A stretch of DNA of 64,000 nt from Bradyrhizobium sp. SSBR45G (GTDB lineage: Bacteria > Pseudomonadota > Alphaproteobacteria > Rhizobiales > Xanthobacteraceae): the NCBI RefSeq assembly GCF_030159255.1, contig NZ_BSCT01000036.1, positions 1 to 64,000 on the forward strand. The letters run 5' to 3'. The first letter of the stretch is position 1, and every line of letters begins with the position of its first letter. A program made the translations under genes and the position numbers. Positions 33,299 to 42,681 of the stretch are shown here, piece by piece. The notes beneath the pieces are model-generated. The model saw only the letters and a list, made by a program, of their open reading frames with translations. It was not told the DNA's origin and did no database searches.

Positions 33299-34879
33299 TC
33301 ATTCCAGATCGATCGGCTGATAGGAGCCGGACTTGTCGAGCTGGGTGCCCCAGACCTTGTGCAGGGCCTGATGATCGCCACGGCTCAGATTGAGCGAGGC
33401 GCCGAGTCCCATGTCGAGATTGCGGGTGTTTTCCAGCGCCTCGACCAGCCGTTCGGTGTCGAGCTGCGGGCCGCAGCGCCTCAGCGCATCGATCAGGAGA
33501 TTGGCCGCGATGTAGCCTTCGAGCGAGATGTAGTCGGGAGTCTCGCCGGGAGATGCCTGCGCCAGCGCCGTCTTGAAGTCGAGCACGGTGCTCGAATAGC
33601 CCGACACGGCCGGCACCGCCTGCGTCACGATGACGTTCTCGGTGAAGCGCGGCCCCAGCATGGCAAGTTCCTGCGCAAGCGCGGTGGCGCCGACGATCGA
33701 CATGTTGGTGTAGATCATGCCGGGAAACAGGTCGCGCGTCTTTTCGATGAATTTTGCCGCGGGCCGAGTCGTCCCGACCATCACGATCGCGCGGATCGGC
33801 ACCTTCTGCGCCTTGAGCTGGGCGACCGCCCCGTCCATGTCGATCGAGTTGCGGGTGTAGACCAGACGCAGGATCGACGCGTCGCTGAGGCCGGCCGCGC
33901 GGTAGGCCTTGGCGACACCCGCGAAGCCCTGCTCGCCAAGATCGTCATTCTGCCCAAACACCGCAATCTGGTTCGGCCTGATCTTGCGTATCTTCAGCAG
34001 ATAGCGCACCGCGGCGTCGGCTTCCTCCACGAAGCTCGGCCGGTAGTTGAAGACGTAGCGATCCGGCGGATCGTGCCGCACCACGCTGCCGCCGGTGAAC
34101 GGCGCAAAGAACAGCACGCGGCGTTCGAGCGCGAACGGGACTGCGACCGCCGCGGTCGGCGTGCCGAGATTGCCCAGGAAACCGAACACCTGCTCCCTGT
34201 CCCAGAGCAGCTTCATCGCATCCGGTGTCCGGGTCGGCTCGAAGCCGTCGTCCGCGGCGATCAGCTTGAGCATCCGGCCATTGACGCCGCCGCTGGCATT
34301 GGTCCGCGCGAAGGCGACCTCAATGCCGCGTTTGTAGCTCTGCCCGTTCTCCTTGGCGCTTCCCGTGTAGGGAATGACCATGCCGAAGCGGATCTCCTGA
34401 TCGGTCACGCCGCGCACGGGGCCGGACGCAGCAGGCCTGATCGCGCCCGTCGCGGCAACAGCAGCCGGCGCGGCGGGCGCCGTGGCCGGCGGCGGCGCGC
34501 TGACGCTTCGCTCGAGCTCAGTGAGCTGGCGCTCGACCAGCCTGCAATCGGCGCGCCCGCCATTGACCGCGGCACGGCCCTCGGCGACGTTTCGCTCGAA
34601 TTCTCTGGCGAGCTCGTTCAGATCGTTCGGATTGGCCGCGGCCTCGCGGATCGCCTGTTGAAACTTGCCGAGGATCAGCTGCACGCGACGGGGCGCGATG
34701 CTCGTACAGGCCTGAGACGAACCGATGATCGGACCGACGCGGCCGGCCAGCTCCCGGACCAGGCTCACATTGTCGGCCGAAACGGCCGCGCTGACGCTTC
34801 CGGCCAGCACGACGGCAGAAAGAACCGCTGCGCGATGCGAACGCCGCGTGATGCACGAGGCGAAGGATGAATTTTGCAT
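33299..34879 (-). CDS. Branched-chain-amino-acid-type ABC substrate-binding protein
   Basis: A 526-residue exported protein: signal peptide (about residues 1-34), an N-terminal helical extension (about 35-150) with a Pro/Ala-rich linker, then a Peripla_BP_6 domain (about 155-520) starting VTDQEIRFGMVIPYTGSAKENGQSYKRG. This is the family of LivJ/UrtA-type binding proteins. No permease or ATPase genes are adjacent, so it may work with a distant transporter or as a sensor. Start 34879 (MQNSSFASC) is chosen over an in-frame codon at 34969. The extra N-terminal helical domain is longer than usual for the family. Confidence 0.88.
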   Translation of the reverse strand: MQNSSFASCITRRSHRAAVLSAVVLAGSVSAAVSADNVSLVRELAGRVGPIIGSSQACTSIAPRRVQLILGKFQQAIREAAANPNDLNELAREFERNVAEGRAAVNGGRADCRLVERQLTELERSVSAPPPATAPAAPAAVAATGAIRPAASGPVRGVTDQEIRFGMVIPYTGSAKENGQSYKRGIEVAFARTNASGGVNGRMLKLIAADDGFEPTRTPDAMKLLWDREQVFGFLGNLGTPTAAVAVPFALERRVLFFAPFTGGSVVRHDPPDRYVFNYRPSFVEEADAAVRYLLKIRKIRPNQIAVFGQNDDLGEQGFAGVAKAYRAAGLSDASILRLVYTRNSIDMDGAVAQLKAQKVPIRAIVMVGTTRPAAKFIEKTRDLFPGMIYTNMSIVGATALAQELAMLGPRFTENVIVTQAVPAVSGYSSTVLDFKTALAQASPGETPDYISLEGYIAANLLIDALRRCGPQLDTERLVEALENTRNLDMGLGASLNLSRGDHQALHKVWGTQLDKSGSYQPIDLE

Positions 34880-35379
34880 CTTGTAGACTGAGGCCTCCGT
34901 TCCTGTCCGCCGATCGACACGCGCAGACGGGACGCAAGAATGAGGCCGGCCGAGACGACCATGGGGCACGGTAATTCGGATATCGTCATGACGATTTGGA
35001 ATGCCGGAAACGTTGAGAAAGAATCAGCTCGGCATGCACGGCGAACCGCCGGTCATGTTCTGCACTGAGGGCTCGTCACCAAAAGCCTGTCTTTCCAGTC
35101 TCCTGCCGTCGCAACCTTCCGAACGCCGCCGATCGACACCTGCGTCCGCGTCTGGGGCGAAGACACGGCAGCCGGGCATCTACGACGGCTTTAAGTTCGG
35201 ATGAGGGCAATCTCGACTCATTCAAGCCGCAGCTGCGTCGGACCGGATGAAGCAATGTCCGGAGCCTGGCGTCCGAGCCTCGACGGCTGCTGCGGCCCGA
35301 TCTTAAGTTGATAGGACGATCGCGATGATGCGCAACGCGAACCGACGGCCGCGCATCGGATGACTCCACCGCAGATCGG
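34880..35379. other. Intergenic region between the binding protein and MuiA-like genes
   Basis: About 500 bp. Both flanking genes are on the minus strand, so the promoter of the binding-protein gene should lie near 34890-35000. No gene with credible coding bias or RBS, no repeat and no clear terminator was seen. Confidence 0.4.
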
Positions 35380-37056
35380 CTAGCCTGACGGGCTCATCAC
35401 GATCGCCTTGTCCTTCGGCCAACGAACTCGCCACGCGAACGTGATCTCCTTCGTCTCGCCGGACTTGGCATCAAGCACCCACTCGGTCACGCCGCGCCGG
35501 TCGCGGACATTGCTCGCCGTCGGAGTCGTCGTACCCGGCAGCATCTCGACAACGATCTCCTCGTTCTCGCTGACCGGCAGCTGATCCTGGATCGCGACCT
35601 TGACCGGGAAGTCATGCGCGTTGCGGACCGTGGTCTTGAAGGCGCGCTCGTCGATCTTCGCCGTCGTCATGATCAATCCGGCCGAGCCTTCGTTGCGCTT
35701 GAGCACGATCCGCTCCACCTTGACCTTGTCGTCGGCGCCGAAGCCGAGCCGGACCGTCTCGTCCTTGCCGGCCGCGGCCAACCTCGATGTGCCGACAAAC
35801 ATGCCGTCGCGATAGATCGAGACCTTGCCCGGCAGCAGCGGCGCGTCCTCCGCCTGCGGGAAGTTCGCTTCGAGATAGGCCGTGGGATCCACCACCGGAG
35901 CAGCGCGAATGATCAACTCGGGTGCGATCGTCGTCGTCGAGATGCGCAGGCTCTTGGCGCCGTCATTGGCACTCACGGTGACTCGCCCTGTAAGGCGGAA
36001 AGCGGTCTGGAATGCGCTGACGTCAGCGACTGTTTGCTGCTCGATGGCCTTGTCCGCGGCGTCCCCGAAGCTGGTTCCTCCTCCAAAATGGAACTCCTGC
36101 GCGCGGCTCTCCGCGACTCCCCTTGCCGCGCTGACAGCCGGACGCTGCGGCATCGGCGGCGGAGGCGGCGGCGGATATTGCGCGATCACCGTCCTGAGCT
36201 CGGGCGCGCTGCCGCCGCGGCCCGTGCGCACCGTCGAGACCGAGAGCGCGACGTCGGACCAGTCTTCACCCGTGCTCTGCTGGATCTCGGCGCGGCGCAC
36301 CAGCTCCAGGGCAGGCTTGCGGTCCTTCGCCGAGGTCTCGAGACGGGCGTCGTAGAGCGGCACCCAGCGGGCGTTGCGCACTGCGTAGGTCACGCGCAAC
36401 GTCGCCTTGGTCGCAGCCGCGGACGACAATTCGATCTGCACCTCCATCCTGCTCGGCGGCTTGGCCGCACGATCCGCCTGCAATCGCGCGATCTCGCGAT
36501 CGATCTCGCGCTGCTTGCGCTCGGCGTCACGAATGGCCGTGTCGGCCTGGCCGACCTCCTCTGCCACCGCGGCGAAGGCGTTGCGCCACTCCGTGATCGG
36601 GCGAGCCTCGCCTTTCTCGCCCAATCCGGCTGGAGAAGATTCGGCGAACCGTTCAGCAAATTTCTTGCGCGCGAGCGCGGCGGCGATCGCGCCGTCGTAG
36701 TTGGCGCGCTCGTCCTTCAACGCCTCGATACGCTTGTCGATGTCGGGCAGGTTGACCGGCGGCGCCGCGCGCGGCGGCTTGGCGTCGACGGTGCCGATCA
36801 CGAGCTTCGCTCCGGCCTCGCCCTCGACGCGCAACGATGAGGCATCGAGCCCAAGCGGAAAATCCTTGGCGATGGCCGTGGTCTCGCCGGCGGGAAGATC
36901 GAGCGAGATGATCCGGGTCACGGTCGCGCCATCGGGATACACGGTGACGGCGTCGACGATGGAGGTCGCATCGAGGTTGGCAGCGCGGCCAGGCGCTGTC
37001 AGGGCCGCTCCGAGCATCAGACCCGTGGTGACAAGGCCGATTTTTCGTATCGTCAT
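35380..37056 (-). CDS. Exported MuiA-family protein (DUF4140/DUF4139)
   Basis: A 558-residue protein with a signal peptide (residues 1 to about 25, ending GRAA), an N-terminal DUF4140 domain (about 30-130; AVTVYPDGATVTRIISLDLPAGE), a coiled-coil (about 160-200) and a C-terminal DUF4139 domain (about 215-555) ending in the typical WVLDAKSGETKEITFAWRVRWPKDK. MuiA was named for mucoidy inhibition, but the biochemical function is unknown. Probably periplasmic or outer-membrane-associated. The gene stands alone on the minus strand. Confidence 0.88.
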   Translation of the reverse strand: MTIRKIGLVTTGLMLGAALTAPGRAANLDATSIVDAVTVYPDGATVTRIISLDLPAGETTAIAKDFPLGLDASSLRVEGEAGAKLVIGTVDAKPPRAAPPVNLPDIDKRIEALKDERANYDGAIAAALARKKFAERFAESSPAGLGEKGEARPITEWRNAFAAVAEEVGQADTAIRDAERKQREIDREIARLQADRAAKPPSRMEVQIELSSAAATKATLRVTYAVRNARWVPLYDARLETSAKDRKPALELVRRAEIQQSTGEDWSDVALSVSTVRTGRGGSAPELRTVIAQYPPPPPPPMPQRPAVSAARGVAESRAQEFHFGGGTSFGDAADKAIEQQTVADVSAFQTAFRLTGRVTVSANDGAKSLRISTTTIAPELIIRAAPVVDPTAYLEANFPQAEDAPLLPGKVSIYRDGMFVGTSRLAAAGKDETVRLGFGADDKVKVERIVLKRNEGSAGLIMTTAKIDERAFKTTVRNAHDFPVKVAIQDQLPVSENEEIVVEMLPGTTTPTASNVRDRRGVTEWVLDAKSGETKEITFAWRVRWPKDKAIVMSPSG

Positions 37057-37183
37057 CGCTCTCTCCGCACTCCCAGCACCCAGCAGGACCGGATCGACCG
37101 GTCCTTTGCACGGCTTTAGACGCGAGCAGAGAAGGCCCGGTTCAATCGAAGCTCCGGGAAGATGATCATGCGAATGCCGACCA

Positions 37184-37226
37184 GAAAAAAAGAGGCAGTA
37201 CGGCGATCAGGCCGTACTGCCTCTTT
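37184..37226 (-). terminator. Strong hairpin terminator of serA
   Basis: AGAGGCAGTACGGC (37191-37204) pairs perfectly with GCCGTACTGCCTCT (37211-37224) around a 6-nt loop. It is preceded by seven A residues (T-run on the minus strand, downstream of serA) and followed by TTTT on the plus strand, so it could work in both directions. Confidence 0.92.
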
Positions 37227-37251
37227 TGGTTGGACCGAACAGTTGGCGCGA

Positions 37252-38841
37252 TCAGAACGCCAGCGCCTTGGCCTGCTTGACCTGCGGCAGCGCCTGGATC
37301 TTGGCGAGCAGCTCGGCCGGCACCGCGCCGTCGATCTCGACCAGCGCGATGGCGTCGCCGCCGGCCGCGACGCGGCCGAGGTGGAAGGTCGCGATGTTGA
37401 TCTTGGCGTCGCCCAGCAGGCTCGCGAACTTGCCGATGAAGCCAGGCTTGTCCTCGTTGGTGACGTAGATCATCGACTTGCCGAATTCGGCATCGACACG
37501 GATGCCCTTGATGTCGACGAGACGCGGCTTGCCGTCGGCATAGACCGTGCCGGACACTGCGCGCTCCTGCTGTCCGGTGGTGACCGCGACCGAGATCAGG
37601 CTCTCATAATCGCTCTCGCCGGCGCGCAGCACCTCGTCGACGATCATGCCGCGCTCCTTGGCGATGACCGGCGCCGAGACGACGTTGACCTCGCCCAGCA
37701 TCGGCCGCAGCAGACCGGCGAGAACCGCCGAGGTCAGCGCCTTGGTCTTCATCTCCGCGACCTGGCCCTCATAGGTGATCTGGATCTTGGTGATGCTGCT
37801 CTCGGTGAGCTGGCCCGCGAACGAGCCGAGCTTCTCGGCGAGCGCGATGAACGGCTTCAGCTTCGGCGCTTCCTCCGCGGTGATCGAGGGGAAGTTGATC
37901 GCGTTCGAGATCGCGCCGGTCAGCAGATAGTCCGACATCTGCTCGGCGATCTGCAGCGCGACGTTCTCCTGCGCTTCCGTGGTGGAGGCGCCGAGATGCG
38001 GCGTACAGATCACGTTGGGATGGCCGAACAGCGCGTTGCTGGTCGCCGGCTCCTCGGCGAACACGTCGAGGGCTGCGCCCGCGACATGCTTGCTGTCGAG
38101 CGCCGCGAGCAGCGCCTGCTCGTCGATCAGGCCGCCGCGCGCGCAATTGATGATGCGCACGCCCTTCTTCGTCTTGGCAATGGCGGCCGCGTCGATGATG
38201 TTGCGGGTCTTGTCGGTCAGCGGCGTATGCAGCGTGATGAAGTCGGCGCGCTTCAGCAACTCGTCGAGCTCGACCTTCTCGACGCCGAGATCGCGCGCGC
38301 GCTCCTCGGTGAGGAACGGATCGAAGCCGATCACCTTCATGCGCAGGCCCTGCGCGCGGTCGCAGACGATCGAGCCGATGTTGCCGCAGCCGACCACGCC
38401 GAGCGTCTTGCCTGTGATCTCGACGCCCATGAAGCGGTTCTTCTCCCACTTGCCGGCCTGGGTCGAGGCGTCGGCCTGCGGGATCTCGCGCGCCAGCGAC
38501 AGCATCATCGTGATCGCATGCTCGGCGGTCGTGATCGAATTGCCGAACGGCGTGTTCATCACGATGATGCCCTTGGCGGTCGCCGCGGGGATCTCGACAT
38601 TGTCGACACCGATGCCGGCGCGGCCGATCACCTTGAGCCGCTTGGCGCGCTCGATGATCTTGGCCGTGGCCTTGGTCGCCGAGCGAATGGCAAGGCCGTC
38701 ATAGTCGCCGATGATGTCGGCAAGCTTGTCCTTGTCCTTGCCGAGATTGGGCTGGAAGTCGACCTCGACGCCGCGATCCTTGAAGATCTGCACGGCAGCC
38801 GGCGACAGCGCATCGGAAATGAGAACTTTGGGCTTGGTCAT
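37252..38841 (-). CDS. serA: D-3-phosphoglycerate dehydrogenase
   Basis: Oxidises 3-phosphoglycerate to 3-phosphohydroxypyruvate, the first step of serine synthesis. The 529-residue form has the NAD-binding Rossmann domain (VVGCGNIGS, about residues 147-155), the catalytic Arg/Glu/His set (the His in CTPHLGAST), the intervening domain and a C-terminal ACT domain (about 455-529; SMIYVTNEDKPGFIGKFASLLG), which usually mediates serine feedback inhibition. It lies downstream of serC on the same strand but two palindromic repeats separate them. A strong terminator follows. Confidence 0.97.
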   Translation of the reverse strand: MTKPKVLISDALSPAAVQIFKDRGVEVDFQPNLGKDKDKLADIIGDYDGLAIRSATKATAKIIERAKRLKVIGRAGIGVDNVEIPAATAKGIIVMNTPFGNSITTAEHAITMMLSLAREIPQADASTQAGKWEKNRFMGVEITGKTLGVVGCGNIGSIVCDRAQGLRMKVIGFDPFLTEERARDLGVEKVELDELLKRADFITLHTPLTDKTRNIIDAAAIAKTKKGVRIINCARGGLIDEQALLAALDSKHVAGAALDVFAEEPATSNALFGHPNVICTPHLGASTTEAQENVALQIAEQMSDYLLTGAISNAINFPSITAEEAPKLKPFIALAEKLGSFAGQLTESSITKIQITYEGQVAEMKTKALTSAVLAGLLRPMLGEVNVVSAPVIAKERGMIVDEVLRAGESDYESLISVAVTTGQQERAVSGTVYADGKPRLVDIKGIRVDAEFGKSMIYVTNEDKPGFIGKFASLLGDAKINIATFHLGRVAAGGDAIALVEIDGAVPAELLAKIQALPQVKQAKALAF

Positions 38842-38915
38842 GACGATGGTCCTTCACGCCTCTCGCGAGAGAGGGGCAGCGCAGCGCGCCGGAATGGGAT
38901 GAAGTGACGGAAACC

Positions 38916-39006
38916 GTAGGGTGGGCAAAGCGCAGCGTGCCCACCGTCTTTCGCGTCAGGTGGCGTTGATGGTGGGCACGGCGCGTTGCGCCTTTGCCCA
39001 CCCTAC
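38916..39006. repeat. Palindromic intergenic repeat between serC and serA (GTAGGGTGGGC type)
   Basis: A 91-bp inverted repeat: the left arm starts GTAGGGTGGGCAAAG and the right arm ends CTTTGCCCACCCTAC, with an inner pair CGTGCCCACC/GGTGGGCACG. Perfect terminal complementarity over 15 bp. The sequence is of a type widely dispersed in Bradyrhizobium genomes. Confidence 0.75.
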
Positions 39007-39018
39007 GCAGCTGATTTC

Positions 39019-39101
39019 CGTCATTGCGAGGAGCTCTTGCGACGAAGCAATCCAGGCTCTACTTCCCAGCTCTGGATTGCTTCGCTTCGCTCGCAATGAC
39101 G
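39019..39101. repeat. Palindromic intergenic repeat between serC and serA (CGTCATTGCGAG type)
   Basis: An 83-bp inverted repeat bounded by CGTCATTGCGAG (39019-39030) and CTCGCAATGACG (39090-39101), with the inner arms GAAGCAATCCAG and CTGGATTGCTTC. It lies 12 bp from the previous repeat and has a different sequence, so two repeat families are stacked. Confidence 0.75.
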
Positions 39102-39117
39102 GCACAACGAATGTGCG

Positions 39118-40290
39118 TCAGGCAGCCTTCGGCAGCGCGGCCTTCGCTTCCGCGAACGCCCAGTCGATCCACTGCGTCAGCAGCGCGACATCGCTCGCTT
39201 CGACCGTGGCGCCGCACCAGATGCGCAGGCCCGCCGGCGCATCGCGATAATGCGCGAAGTCGAAACCGGCGTTCTCCTTCTCGACCAGCGCCACCAGCTT
39301 CTTGGCGAAGTCAGCCTGGGCATCGGCCGACAGCGACGTGATCGCGGGATCGACGACCTTCAGACACACCGAGGTGTTGGAGCGGATCGCGGGGTCCTGC
39401 GCCAGGAAATCGATCCAGGGCGTCCGCGCCTTCCAGTCAGCCAGCACCTTGGTGTTGGCATCGGCGCGCGCGATCAGCGCCTTGAGGCCGCCGATCGACT
39501 TGCCCCAGTTCAGCGCGTCCAGATAGTCCTCGACGCACAGCATCGACGGCGTGTTGATGGTCTCGCCCTCGAAGATGCCGGCATTGAGCTTGCCGCCCTT
39601 GGTGAGGCGGAAGATCTTCGGCAGCGGCCAGGCCGGCTTGTAGCTCTCGAGCCGCTCCACCGCGCGCGGCGACAGGATGAGCATGCCATGCGCGGCCTCG
39701 CCGCCGAGCGCCTTCTGCCAGGAGAAGGTGACGACGTCGAGCTTCGGCCAGTCCAGCGGCTGCGCGAAAGCCGCCGAGGTGGCGTCGCAGATCGTCAGGC
39801 CTTCGCGGCTCGCGCTGATCCAGTCGGCATTCGGCACGCGCACGCCTGACGTGGTGCCGTTCCAGGTGAAAACCACGTCGGATGCGGGATCGACCTTCGA
39901 AAGATCCGGAATCTCGCCATAGCCGGCGTGCAGCTTGGTGACGTCCTTGAGCTTGAGCTCCTTGACGACGTCGCTGACCCAGCCCTCGCCAAAGGACTCC
40001 CAGGCGATGGTGGTGACCGGCCGCGCACCGAGCAGCGACCACAGCGCCATCTCGACCGCGCCGGTGTCGGACGCCGGCACGATGCCGATCTTGTAGTCGG
40101 CCGGCACTTCGAGCACGTCGCGCGTCAGCTCGATCGCCTGCTTGAGCTTGGCTTTGCCGACCTTCGCGCGGTGCGAGCGGCCGAGCGGCGCGTCCTTGAG
40201 ATTTTCGGAGGTCCATCCGGGGCGCTTGGCGCAGGGGCCGGAGGAGAAATGCGGCACAACAGGCCGCTGCGAAGGCTTCGCTGCAGTCAT
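39118..40290 (-). CDS. serC: Phosphoserine aminotransferase
   Basis: Transfers an amino group from glutamate to 3-phosphohydroxypyruvate, the second step of serine synthesis. The 390-residue class-V aminotransferase has the PLP-binding lysine in FSWQKALGGE (Lys193) and the alphaproteobacterial-type start (HFSSGPCAKRPGW). It is transcribed toward serA, whose product makes its substrate. A short GC hairpin (CCTCCC/GGGAGG, about 40316-40331) lies in the leader. Confidence 0.97.
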   Translation of the reverse strand: MTAAKPSQRPVVPHFSSGPCAKRPGWTSENLKDAPLGRSHRAKVGKAKLKQAIELTRDVLEVPADYKIGIVPASDTGAVEMALWSLLGARPVTTIAWESFGEGWVSDVVKELKLKDVTKLHAGYGEIPDLSKVDPASDVVFTWNGTTSGVRVPNADWISASREGLTICDATSAAFAQPLDWPKLDVVTFSWQKALGGEAAHGMLILSPRAVERLESYKPAWPLPKIFRLTKGGKLNAGIFEGETINTPSMLCVEDYLDALNWGKSIGGLKALIARADANTKVLADWKARTPWIDFLAQDPAIRSNTSVCLKVVDPAITSLSADAQADFAKKLVALVEKENAGFDFAHYRDAPAGLRIWCGATVEASDVALLTQWIDWAFAEAKAALPKAA

Positions 40291-40436
40291 CGTCTATCCT
40301 TCCAGATAGTAAGCCTCCCGTTGGGGGGAGGTGTCCCGCCGCGGTGATTACGGGAAGGGCTGTTCCTCGTCAAGGAACTTCGCACGCGCCCGTCGGCGCG
40401 TTCACGCAGTCGTGCTGGCATACAAGAGGATGCGGT

Positions 40437-40727
40437 TCATTCGGGAGCAGCGCCGAGCGGCGCCTGTCCGCCGGGCGGGCGATGCAGGAAGGTCATCGAG
40501 GCGTAGGCGCCGACCCAGGAGCCTATGGCGGCAAAGACCACATAGACCCAGTTCTCGGTGTAGCTGATCACGGCGAATGACGAGAGCATGTACCAGATCG
40601 AGCTCCAGGTCGCCGCGGACAGACGCCGCTTGGCAACGACCGCCGTGGTGAACATGACGTAGACCGCGTCTGTTGCCGCGGTTGCCAGCACGACGCCAAC
40701 GGCTGTCACTGGATTGATCCCGGACAT
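40437..40727 (-). CDS. Small three-helix membrane protein
   Basis: A 96-residue protein with three hydrophobic segments (about residues 6-28, 38-58 and 62-80) and a short Pro/Gly-rich tail. GGAGG lies 8 nt before the ATG at 40727; an in-frame codon at 40742 would add five residues. No named family recognised. It is divergent from the aldo/keto reductase, with 110 bp between them. Confidence 0.7.
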   Translation of the reverse strand: MSGINPVTAVGVVLATAATDAVYVMFTTAVVAKRRLSAATWSSIWYMLSSFAVISYTENWVYVVFAAIGSWVGAYASMTFLHRPPGGQAPLGAAPE

Positions 40728-40837
40728 TGTTCCGCCCTCCATCTTCGTTGTGCCGCAGCATGCGACGTCATTGTCTCGTCAGATGCATCCATGCACAATG
40801 AAGCCATCTGCACGCGCCGAACAACAAGGATAGAACA

Positions 40838-41824
40838 ATGGAACGCGTCTGTCTCGGGAGGAGCTCCCTCGAAGTCACCCGGCTCGGCCTCGGCACAGCA
40901 CCGCTCGGCGGCCTGTTTGAGCAGGTCAGCGACGCCGATGCCGAGGCGACGATCGCGATGGCGTGGTCGCGCGGCGTGCGCTTCTTCGATACAGCGCCGC
41001 TCTACGGCTTCGGCCTCGCCGAGCAGCGGCTCGGTGCGTTTCTGCGCAAGCAGCCGCGCGACAGCTATGTCATCTCGACCAAGGTCGGCCGCCTGCTGCG
41101 CCCGGACCCGACGGCATCGGCGGAAGATCCGCACTACAAGGGCACGCCGCCGCTGCGGCCGCGCTTCGACTATTCCTATGACGGGGTGATGCGCTCGGTC
41201 GAGGAAAGCCTGGTCCGGCTCGGTCTCGATCGCATCGACATCCTGCTCGTGCACGACCCGGACGATCATTACGACGAGGCCGTCAGCGGCGCCTTCCGCG
41301 CGCTGCAGCGGTTGCGCGACGACGGCAGCATCAAGGCGATCGGCGCCGGCATGAACCAGTCCGAAATGCTGGCGCGCTTTGCCGAGGCCGTTCCGGTCGA
41401 CTGCTTCCTCTTGGCGGGCCGCTATACCCTGCTCGATCAGGGCGCGCTGACCACGCTGCTCCCCATGTGCCAGAAGCAGAACGTCGCCATCCTCCTCGGC
41501 GGCATCTACAACAGCGGCATCCTGGCCAATCCGCACGGACCGGCCAAGTTCAACTACGAAGACGCCGATGCCGCCCTGGTGGCGCGCGCGCGTCAGCTCG
41601 ACGCGCTGTGCAGGCAGCACGGCACAGAGCTCAAGGCGGCCGCGATCCAGTTCTGCCTCGCCCATCCCGCCGTCACCGTCGGCCTGCAGGGCGCCCGCAA
41701 TGCGCAGGAGGCGGCCGACAATGTCGCGATGGCGCAGGCAGCGATCCCGGCCGCGTTCTGGCGTGCGCTGCGCGCCAGTCATCTGGTCGATGCGCGCGCG
41801 CCGCTGCCGGGAGACGGGCGATGA
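40838..41824 (+). CDS. Aldo/keto reductase (aldose dehydrogenase type)
   Basis: A 328-residue TIM-barrel NAD(P)-dependent oxidoreductase. The catalytic Asp/Tyr motif is visible in RFFDTAPLYGFGLAEQRLG and the family C-terminal block in PAVTVGLQGARNAQEAADNV. Its closest resemblance by layout is to D-threo-aldose 1-dehydrogenase/L-fucose dehydrogenase-type AKRs. It overlaps the next gene by ATGA. A lactone made by such a dehydrogenase would be a natural substrate of the downstream amidohydrolase. Confidence 0.92.
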   Translation: MERVCLGRSSLEVTRLGLGTAPLGGLFEQVSDADAEATIAMAWSRGVRFFDTAPLYGFGLAEQRLGAFLRKQPRDSYVISTKVGRLLRPDPTASAEDPHYKGTPPLRPRFDYSYDGVMRSVEESLVRLGLDRIDILLVHDPDDHYDEAVSGAFRALQRLRDDGSIKAIGAGMNQSEMLARFAEAVPVDCFLLAGRYTLLDQGALTTLLPMCQKQNVAILLGGIYNSGILANPHGPAKFNYEDADAALVARARQLDALCRQHGTELKAAAIQFCLAHPAVTVGLQGARNAQEAADNVAMAQAAIPAAFWRALRASHLVDARAPLPGDGR

Positions 41825-42672
41825 GCGGGGCGATCGATGCGCACCAGCATTTCTGGGATCCGGCGCGGGCCGACTATCCGTGGATGGCGGGCGATGCGCT
41901 GGCGCCGATCCGCCGCCCGTTCGGTCCTGCCGATCTCGCCCCTCTGCTGGCCGAGAACGGTCTCGACAGCAGCATCCTGGTGCAGACCCGGTCGTCGCTC
42001 GACGAGACCGCCGAGTTCCTCCGAATCGCCCACGAGACGCCGTTCATCGCCGGTGTCGTCGGCTGGGCCGACCTGACCGATCCGCGGATTGGCACCACGA
42101 TCGACCGGCTGCGCAGCCTGCCCGGCGGCGACCGGCTGGTCGGCATCCGGCATCAGGTGCACGACGAGGCCGATCCGGACTGGCTGTCTCGCAACGATGT
42201 CCAGCGCAGCCTCGCCAGCGTGTTCGCCCACGACCTGACCTATGATCTGCTGGTCCGCACCCGTGAGCTGCCCGCGACAATCGCAACCGTGCGGGCGTTT
42301 CCGGACGGACGCTTCGTGCTCGACCATGCCGCCAAGCCGCCGATTGCAACCGGCTTCGATCAGGCCTGGGCCGATCGCATCGCCGAGCTCGCGGCTTGCG
42401 GCAATGTCTGGTGCAAGGTCTCGGGGCTGGCGACGGAGGCGGTGTGGACCGACTGGGATGCCGAGCGGTTGCTGCCCTATGTTGCGCATGTGGCGCGCTG
42501 TTTCGGCGAGGATCGGCTGATCTTCGGCTCGGACTGGCCGGTCTGCCTGCTCGCCGGCAGCTATGGCGCGATCAAGCAGGCGCTCGAGCAGTGCCTGGCC
42601 GGGCTCGGCCTTGGGGTTCGCGACAAGGCGTTCGGACCGAACGCGATGGCGGCCTACCGGCTGCCGCAATAG
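41821..42672 (+). CDS. Amidohydrolase-family lactonase (fuconolactonase-like)
   Basis: A 283-residue amidohydrolase_2 protein starting SGAIDAHQHFWDP (metal-binding HxH), with the later FVLDHAAKPPI and ending in the conserved LIFGSDWPVCLL, where the Asp is a catalytic residue. COG3618 members such as L-fuconolactonase and L-rhamnono-lactonase hydrolyse aldonolactones. Translationally coupled (ATGA) to the AKR, which fits an aldose to lactone to acid sequence. No sugar transporter or downstream dehydratase is adjacent. Confidence 0.9.
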   Translation: MSGAIDAHQHFWDPARADYPWMAGDALAPIRRPFGPADLAPLLAENGLDSSILVQTRSSLDETAEFLRIAHETPFIAGVVGWADLTDPRIGTTIDRLRSLPGGDRLVGIRHQVHDEADPDWLSRNDVQRSLASVFAHDLTYDLLVRTRELPATIATVRAFPDGRFVLDHAAKPPIATGFDQAWADRIAELAACGNVWCKVSGLATEAVWTDWDAERLLPYVAHVARCFGEDRLIFGSDWPVCLLAGSYGAIKQALEQCLAGLGLGVRDKAFGPNAMAAYRLPQ

Positions 42673-42681
42673 CAGCAGCTA

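Noticed and set aside
40313..40331. Leader hairpin of serC as a riboswitch
   Set aside because: It is a short CCTCCC/GGGAGG stem and does not have the core of a known SAM, glycine or other riboswitch.
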